Assembly (NCBI GenBank): GCA_937890735.1
Contig: CALACZ010000032.1
Location: forward strand, 1 to 9,397
DNA length: 9,397 nt
Source of the DNA: an uncultured Bacillota bacterium
GTDB taxonomy: Bacteria > Bacillota > Clostridia > Oscillospirales > Oscillospiraceae
Reading direction: 5' to 3'
Both the position numbers and the translations under genes were made by a program. The notes beneath the pieces are model-generated. The model was not told where the DNA came from. It saw only the letters and a program-made list of their open reading frames with translations, and did no database searches. Positions 5,624 to 9,397 of this stretch are shown here, piece by piece (within the stretch, counting starts at the first letter, position 1; the number at the start of each line of letters is the position of its first letter).

Positions 5624-6571
5624 TCAGAAGATCGCGACCACAGCGCCGTTATAGGTCTTGGCGATGTAGTCCTTGACAGTGTCGGTCTCAAGTGCGTTCA
5701 CAAGTGCCTTGGTCTTTTCGCTGTTTTCATCGCCCTCGCGGACCGCGATGATGTTGGCGTAGGTCTGCGCGGCGTCGCCAGAGGCGTCTTCCAGCGCGAG
5801 CGCGTCGGTGGAGTGATAGCCGGCAGCCAGCGCGTAGTTGCCGTTGATGACGGCGATGGTACCGTCGTCGGCGTTGGCGAGCTGTGCGGGGACGGTGTCA
5901 GCCTGGACCGCCTGAATGTTGTAGCCGTGGTCGTCCACGATGTCCAGCGTGGTCACGCCCTCGGCGGCGGAGGCGTCCTCCGGCAAGTCGATCAGCCCCT
6001 CCTGCTGAAGCAGCAGCAGCGCGCGGGTCTCGTTGGAGTCGTCCGCCGGGATGATGATGGTCGCGCCGTCCTTCAGCTCGGACAGGCTGGAAACGCCCTT
6101 GCCATAGATGCCGAACGGCTCATAGTGGATCGACGCAACCGCGACCAGGTGCGTGCCGTTTGCTTCGTTGAAGCTGTTGAGGTACGGGGTGTGCTGGAAG
6201 TAGTTCGCGTCCAGCTCGCCGTTTTCCAGCGCCTGGTTCGGCAGAACGTAGTCGTCAAACACGACGATCTTCAGATCCCAGCCTTCCTTGGCGAGGACTT
6301 CCTTCACCTGCTCGAGGATCTCGGCGTGCGGGGTGGAGCTTGCGCCGACGGTGATGACCTTATCGTCGGCGGTGCTTTCGCCGTCGGTGCTTGCGGCGTC
6401 CGCGCCGTCTGCCTCGGTGCTTGCGGCGGGGGCTTCGGTGGATGCGGCGTCGGCTGCGGGGGTCTCGGTGCTGGACTGGGCTTCGTCAGCGGACTTGCTT
6501 GCGCAGCCAGCCAATGCAAACAGGCTCAGAGCCAGAGTCAGAGCGAGCAAAACGGATACAAACTTTTTCAT
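5624..6571 (-). CDS. metQ: methionine ABC transporter substrate-binding lipoprotein
   Basis: MetQ is the surface-anchored binding protein that delivers methionine to the MetNI importer. The 315-residue precursor has a lysine-led signal peptide and lipobox LAGC with the lipidated cysteine at 23. An unusually long, low-complexity Ser/Thr/Ala/Glu/Asp linker (about 24-70) follows, then the NlpA/MetQ fold from about VITVGASSTPHAEIL (72-86). Conserved family features include VVFDDYVLPNQALENGELDANYFQHTPYL, and NGNYALAAG near the ligand site. E. coli MetQ is about 271 residues; the linker explains the extra length. AGGAGA (about 6580-6585) precedes the ATG. It is last in the operon, 87 bp after metI, with no second promoter evident. 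Confidence 0.94.
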   Translation of the reverse strand: MKKFVSVLLALTLALSLFALAGCASKSADEAQSSTETPAADAASTEAPAASTEADGADAASTDGESTADDKVITVGASSTPHAEILEQVKEVLAKEGWDLKIVVFDDYVLPNQALENGELDANYFQHTPYLNSFNEANGTHLVAVASIHYEPFGIYGKGVSSLSELKDGATIIIPADDSNETRALLLLQQEGLIDLPEDASAAEGVTTLDIVDDHGYNIQAVQADTVPAQLANADDGTIAVINGNYALAAGYHSTDALALEDASGDAAQTYANIIAVREGDENSEKTKALVNALETDTVKDYIAKTYNGAVVAIF

Positions 6572-6658
6572 GGTGATTATCTCCTTTTTTCGTTATTTTG
6601 CCTGGTTTTTGGTCTATATGCTTTTACGGCGGGAATTTGCCGGAAAAACCGAAAGAAA

Positions 6659-7342
6659 TTAGTGACGGATGCGTTTGTCGGTGCGGTGCGCGATCGCCGT
6701 GCCCGCGATCTGGATGACCTGCACGATGAGCACGATCAGGATCATGCACACCCAGATGATGTCGTTCTTAAAGCGCTGGTAGCCGTAGCTGATGGCGATC
6801 TGTCCAAGCCCCGTGCCGCCGATCGTACCCGCCATGGCGGAGTAGCCGAGGATGGTGACGGTGGAGATAACCGCGCCGGTGATAAGCGAGGGCTTCGCCT
6901 CCGGCAGCATGACCTTCCAGATGATGGTGAAATTCGGCGTGCCCATCGCCTGCGCCGCCTCGATGATGCCGGGCTTGATCTCGCGCAGCGACGATTCGAC
7001 CATCCGCGCCACATACGGTGCGGCGGCGATGATGAGCATCACGATCACGGCTTTGTTGCCGAGGCTCGTGCCCACCAGAACTTTCGCCACCGGCAGCATG
7101 GCGACCATGAGGATGATGAACGGGATGCTGCGGAAGATGTTCACGAACACGCCCACGAGCGAGTTGAGCCAGCCGATGGGATGGATGCCGTCGCGCGCAG
7201 TGACGCGCAGCAGCACGCCCAGCGGCAGCCCCAGTAAGTAAGCCACGCCCGTGGAGATGAGCGTCATGTAGATCGTCTCCCACACGCCGAGCTGGATCAG
7301 CCCCTTATCCCAGAGCTGATAAAAGAGGTCTGAAAATGTCAT
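6659..7342 (-). CDS. metI: methionine ABC transporter permease
   Basis: MetI forms the membrane channel of the methionine importer as a dimer and contacts MetN. The 227-residue protein has about five or six hydrophobic segments and the EAA coupling loop (SLREIKPGIIEAAQAMGTPNFTI and following residues), which docks to the ATPase, followed by LPEAKPSLITG. FRSIPFIILM is typical of MetI proteins. Its ATG overlaps the metN stop codon as ATGA (7342-7339), indicating translational coupling and a fixed order metN-metI-metQ. There is no separate promoter. Paralogues for other D-amino acids or dipeptides exist, but the MetQ and MetN neighbours, and the Met-codon leader, make methionine the best substrate call. 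Confidence 0.94.
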   Translation of the reverse strand: MTFSDLFYQLWDKGLIQLGVWETIYMTLISTGVAYLLGLPLGVLLRVTARDGIHPIGWLNSLVGVFVNIFRSIPFIILMVAMLPVAKVLVGTSLGNKAVIVMLIIAAAPYVARMVESSLREIKPGIIEAAQAMGTPNFTIIWKVMLPEAKPSLITGAVISTVTILGYSAMAGTIGGTGLGQIAISYGYQRFKNDIIWVCMILIVLIVQVIQIAGTAIAHRTDKRIRH

Positions 7343-8337
7343 GCCGACTCTTCCTCCTTAAAGTGGATCTGATTGGCTTCCAGCCAGGACTTGATCTTTT
7401 CCTGCTGCCGTTTATCCTCCGGCAGCTCCACGATCATGTGCCCGTAGATCACGCCGCCCACGTCGCGTGTGTCGGCAAAGATGATGTTGACCGGTGCCTG
7501 ACACGCCAGCACCAGATCGGAGATGACTGGGCGGGTCGTGGTCGTGCCGTCAAAGGCGAGGCGGATGCGCTTGCCGGAGAATTTCTGCGGTGCGCGGCGG
7601 TCCTTCTGCAAGATCAGCTCCTGTGCGATCGGGGACTTGGGGTTCACGAACACGTCGCTGACCCTGCCGCACTCGGCGATGCAGCTCTGGTCGATGACCG
7701 CCACGCGGGTACAGATGCGGTCGATGACGCGCATTTCGTGGGTAATGACGATGATCGTAACGCCGAGCTGCGTGTTGATGCGCTGAAGCAGCTCCAGGAT
7801 CTGCTGCGTCGTGTTCGGGTCGAGCGCGGAGGTCGCCTCATCACAGAGAAGATACCGCGGCTCGTTTGCCAGCGCCCGCGCGATGGCGACGCGCTGCTTC
7901 TGCCCGCCGGACAGCTGCGAGGGATACATCTGTTCCTTGTCGGCGATACCGACCATCTGCAAAAGCTCCCGCGCCCGCGCCACGGCGTCGGCGCGCTTCA
8001 CGCCGGCAAGCTCCAGAGGAAACAGGACGTTTTTCAGCACCGTGCGCTGCTCGAGCAGGTTAAAGTCCTGAAAGATCATCCCGATCGACCGCCGCGCCAG
8101 CAGCAGCTGCTTGTGTGAAAGCTGCGTCAGGTCCTTCCCGTCGATGAGCACCTCGCCCTGCGTGGGGCGCTCGAGAAGGTTAATGCAGCGAACCAGCGTG
8201 GATTTGCCCGCGCCGGACAGGCCGATGATGCCGAAGATCTCGCCGTCCTCGATCTTCAGGTTGATGTCCTGCAGCGCCGTGACCGCGCGCCCGCTGCCAA
8301 CGTCGTAGGTCTTGCTCAAATGCCGAAGTTCGATCAA
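7339..8337 (-). CDS. metN: methionine ABC transporter ATP-binding protein
   Basis: MetN hydrolyses ATP to drive methionine import. Counting from the TTG start it has 332 residues: Walker A GLSGAGKST (39-47), Q-loop Q90, signature LSGGQKQR (142-149), Walker B LLCDEATSALD (163-173), and switch H200. A C-terminal domain of about 90 residues matches the NIL/ACT-like regulatory domain that lets intracellular methionine inhibit the transporter. Start: a longer frame begins at GTG 8352, but that codon overlaps the ribosome binding site GGAGGG (8345-8350), so TTG at 8337 (spacing 7, giving MIELRHLSKTYDVG) is preferred. The start lies just behind a terminator hairpin and a Met-rich leader ORF. metI overlaps its stop by 4 bp. 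Confidence 0.95.
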   Translation of the reverse strand: MIELRHLSKTYDVGSGRAVTALQDINLKIEDGEIFGIIGLSGAGKSTLVRCINLLERPTQGEVLIDGKDLTQLSHKQLLLARRSIGMIFQDFNLLEQRTVLKNVLFPLELAGVKRADAVARARELLQMVGIADKEQMYPSQLSGGQKQRVAIARALANEPRYLLCDEATSALDPNTTQQILELLQRINTQLGVTIIVITHEMRVIDRICTRVAVIDQSCIAECGRVSDVFVNPKSPIAQELILQKDRRAPQKFSGKRIRLAFDGTTTTRPVISDLVLACQAPVNIIFADTRDVGGVIYGHMIVELPEDKRQQEKIKSWLEANQIHFKEEESA

Positions 8338-8357
8338 AACAATTCCCTCCACAAATC

Positions 8358-8389
8358 AAAAAGGCTGGAAGCGCCTGCGCTTCCAGCCT
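8358..8389 (-). terminator. attenuator terminator in front of metN
   Basis: On the minus strand AGGCTGGAAGCG and CGCTTCCAGCCT (arms 8389-8378 and 8373-8362) form a perfect 12-bp stem with a 4-nt loop, followed by TTTT (8361-8358). It ends 8 bases before the metN ribosome binding site and 22 bases after the leader ORF stop, so it stands between the only strong promoter and the operon. Confidence 0.88.
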
Positions 8390-8411
8390 AAAAGTCTTTC
8401 CTTGGTCCGGC

Positions 8412-8534
8412 TTATTTCGTGACCGGGCACGACGAAGGACATTCCGCTTTCCGCGCACGCCAAAGGCTGCACATCTCCATGGAGATGCACATCATCATGC
8501 CCATCATGCAGTTGTTGCTGCGGCGATTCTGCAT
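8412..8534 (-). CDS. Met/Cys-rich leader peptide of the metNIQ operon (40 aa)
   Basis: A 40-codon ORF (ATG at 8534, TAA at 8414-8412) has a good ribosome binding site, AAAGGAG, nine bases upstream. The peptide begins MQNRRSNN and then runs CMMGMMMCISMEMC (residues 9-22), ending CPVTK. Eight of 40 residues are Met (1, 10, 11, 13, 14, 15, 19, 21) and five are Cys (9, 16, 22, 32, 36). It lies between the predicted start site near 8583 and the terminator at 8358-8389, directly upstream of a methionine importer. Clustered codons for the regulated amino acid, followed by a terminator, are the defining layout of attenuation leader peptides such as those of trp, his, leu and ilv. Inference: ribosomes stall on Met codons when charged Met-tRNA is scarce and allow read-through into metNIQ. 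A metal-binding function for a Met/Cys-rich peptide is the main alternative. Confidence 0.75.
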   Translation of the reverse strand: MQNRRSNNCMMGMMMCISMEMCSLWRARKAECPSSCPVTK

Positions 8535-8589
8535 AGCGGAGAGCTCCTTTCCTCAGTCGTTCGCGTGGGGTGTCGCTTAAGTTGTCAGG

Positions 8590-8619
8590 ATTGTAGCACA
8601 CGCCCACGCCGGTTGTCAA
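8590..8619 (-). promoter_or_regulatory. metNIQ promoter
   Basis: Minus-strand TTGACA (8619-8614) is perfect, and TACAAT (8595-8590) differs from consensus by one base; the spacer is 18 bp. The upstream side (8620-8690) is rich in A/T runs and could act as an UP element. Transcription would begin near 8583, about 50 nt before the leader ORF. Confidence 0.8.
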
Positions 8620-8715
8620 TAGAAAAGCGCCAATTTCCAATCGCCCATTTGCACAAAAAAGCAAGCAAAATCGGCAAAATGTTTGACACCCGGCAAATTC
8701 TTCCCTCATAGCCGT

Positions 8716-9228
8716 AACGTAGGGGATGGGCAGAGCGGAAGTAAGATGTGATAGTGAATAGTGAAGAAGTGATTATTTAGCGTAGGGGCTGGGTTCTACC
8801 CCGCCCGCTGGTAAGCACCACCATTCTTTTGAGGCAATGATGATTTGCACAAGCCCCGAGGGGAAGGCATGGGTGCGCACCGTACTGACGGGTTTGCACA
8901 ATACAGGGGCTTCCCTTGGTGACCAAGGGAAGCTGTTGCCGAAGGCGACTGAAGGGATCAGAACGTTGCAGGTTTGCAGAGCGTCACCCGGTGTGCATCA
9001 AAACATACACCTTCTCATCCCTTCCGTCACGGCTTCGCCGTGCCACCGTCTCGCTGCGGCTCGGTCACGGCGTGGGTCTGACAGCCCACCGGGCTGTCAT
9101 TCAACACCACGCCGCCGCTTCGCTACCTTGGTCACCAAGGGGAGGCAAGGGTGCATTCGTTTTCGCATTGGTGCAATTCATATTGCACTGTCGTACCGTG
9201 CGGGCGGGGCAAGCCCCTCCCCTACGTT
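8716..9228. repeat. 513-bp MITE-like intergenic repeat with terminal inverted repeats
   Basis: The ends are inverted repeats matching at 15 of 16 bases: AACGTAGGGGATGGGC (8716-8731) and the complement of 9213-9228. A further copy of the end motif, CGTAGGGGCTGGG, lies at 8781-8793. The interior is packed with palindromes: a 25-nt near-perfect one (12-bp arms, 8909-8933), its shorter relative (9126-9140), CACGGC-ttc-GCCGTG (9028-9042), TGACAGCCC-acc-GGGCTGTCA (9079-9099) nested inside CGGCGTGG/CCACGCCG (9068-9114), and GTGCAAT/ATTGCAC (9171-9188). TTTGCACAA occurs twice (8844, 8893). No transposase or credible ORF is present, and no clear target duplication is seen. It resembles hairpin-rich dispersed repeats that I recall from gut Clostridia genomes. 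Confidence 0.6.
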
Positions 9229-9250
9229 GCGACGAAAAACGCCACATCTC

Positions 9251-9285
9251 AAAAATAAAAGGCGGGAGGGTCGCTTCCTCCCGCC
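9251..9285 (-). terminator. terminator of the right-edge gene
   Basis: GGCGGGAGG (9261-9269) and CCTCCCGCC (9277-9285) make a 9-bp stem with a 7-nt loop. On the minus strand it is followed by TTTTATTTTT (9260-9251). It lies 9 bp after the stop codon of the partial minus-strand gene. Confidence 0.85.
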
Positions 9286-9294
9286 GCCCTTCTC

Positions 9295-9397
9295 TTACAG
9301 CACCGCGCCGCTGATCTCCTCCACGACGCACGCTGCGCTTCCCAGCGTCACGCGCAGCTGCAAGCTGCCTGCCGCCACATTGTCCAGACGGTATCCG
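9295..9397 (-). CDS. C-terminal end of an unrecognised protein (partial)
   Basis: A minus-strand frame open from the window edge ends in TAA at 9297-9295, directly before a strong terminator. The last 33 residues read GYRLDNVAAGSLQ and continue to a C-terminus of EEISGAVL. They alternate hydrophobic and polar residues like a beta-rich domain. Too little is visible to assign a family. Terminator position and GC-rich codon use support it being a real gene end. Confidence 0.65.
   Translation of the reverse strand, partial: GYRLDNVAAGSLQLRVTLGSAACVVEEISGAVL

Larger units (their letters stand above)
8358..8583 (-). promoter_or_regulatory. metNIQ attenuation leader
   Basis: The predicted leader RNA of about 225 nt holds the leader ORF, a hairpin from the palindrome at 8472-8487 (extendable by wobble pairs to 8469-8490) over Met codons 19 and 21, and the terminator. 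A candidate antiterminator pairs CAGCCU (8469-8464) and UUGG (8463-8460) with AGGCUG (8389-8384) and CCAA (8405-8402), leaving a 12-nt bulge. AGGCUG is also the 5' arm of the terminator, so the two folds exclude each other. A further stem, CCGGU/GCCGG, places the leader stop codon at the end of its loop. I see no S-box (SAM-I) core and no T-box GGTGG-type element. The pairings were found by eye and not energy-scored. Confidence 0.6.

Noticed and set aside
5546..7237. 563-aa plus-strand ORF
   Set aside because: Antisense to metQ and metI, crosses the met operon terminator, and its composition is low-complexity Gly/Val/Asp/Arg.
8338..8590. SAM-I (S-box) riboswitch or Met T-box in the metNIQ leader
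   Set aside because: The leader lacks the S-box GATGA/AGCCCGGCAACC-type core and the T-box GGTGG element; what is present instead is a translated Met-rich ORF and a terminator.
8356..8709. 117-aa minus-strand ORF overlapping the met leader
   Set aside because: It begins upstream of the predicted promoter, lacks a ribosome binding site, runs through the terminator hairpin, and is in a different frame from the well-supported leader ORF.
8844..8933. CRISPR-like spaced repeats
   Set aside because: Only two copies of a 9-base motif and scattered palindromes with irregular spacing; no array or cas gene.
8916..9314. 132-aa plus-strand ORF inside the repeat
   Set aside because: Lies over the palindromic repeat and runs through the right-hand terminator into the partial gene on the opposite strand; no ribosome binding site or recognisable domain.

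Overview
The window comes from a GC-rich Gram-positive bacterium, most likely a gut Clostridia/Oscillospiraceae-type organism. The evidence is strong GGAGG-type ribosome binding sites, near-consensus sigma-A promoters with 16-18 bp spacers, TTG starts, a lipoprotein-type solute-binding protein, and an intergenic repeat of a style common in that group. No species can be named from the sequence alone.

Left edge (1-201): an AT-rich stretch with a 27-residue plus-strand ORF behind a Shine-Dalgarno. Facing it is a consensus minus-strand promoter that would make an antisense RNA of about 100 nt ending in a hairpin overlapping the ORF's 3' end. The geometry resembles a type I toxin-antitoxin locus. 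Next is galE (minus), divergent from a nucleoside salvage operon deoD-deoB-cdd (plus). That operon converges on rpiB (minus) across a shared terminator. DeoD, DeoB and RpiB form a chain from purine nucleosides through ribose-1-phosphate and ribose-5-phosphate to ribulose-5-phosphate; Cdd deaminates cytidine. Upstream of rpiB on the minus strand lies an unrecognised polytopic membrane protein with its own promoter.

Centre-right (5576-8619): a complete methionine ABC importer operon in the order metN (ATPase), metI (permease), metQ (lipoprotein), all minus, closed by a strong terminator. Its leader is the most interesting part of the window. Between a strong promoter (8590-8619) and metN lies a 40-codon ORF, too short for routine gene calling, with 8 Met and 5 Cys codons; seven of the Met codons fall in codons 10-21. 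It is followed by a rho-independent terminator directly in front of the metN ribosome binding site. I see no SAM riboswitch or T-box motif. The arrangement reads as ribosome-mediated transcription attenuation controlled by methionine codons, a logic known for trp, his, leu and similar operons. From memory I know of no described methionine version.

Right edge (8716-9397): a 513-bp hairpin-rich repeat with 16-bp terminal inverted repeats (MITE-like), then a terminator and the last 33 codons of an unrecognised minus-strand gene that continues beyond the window.
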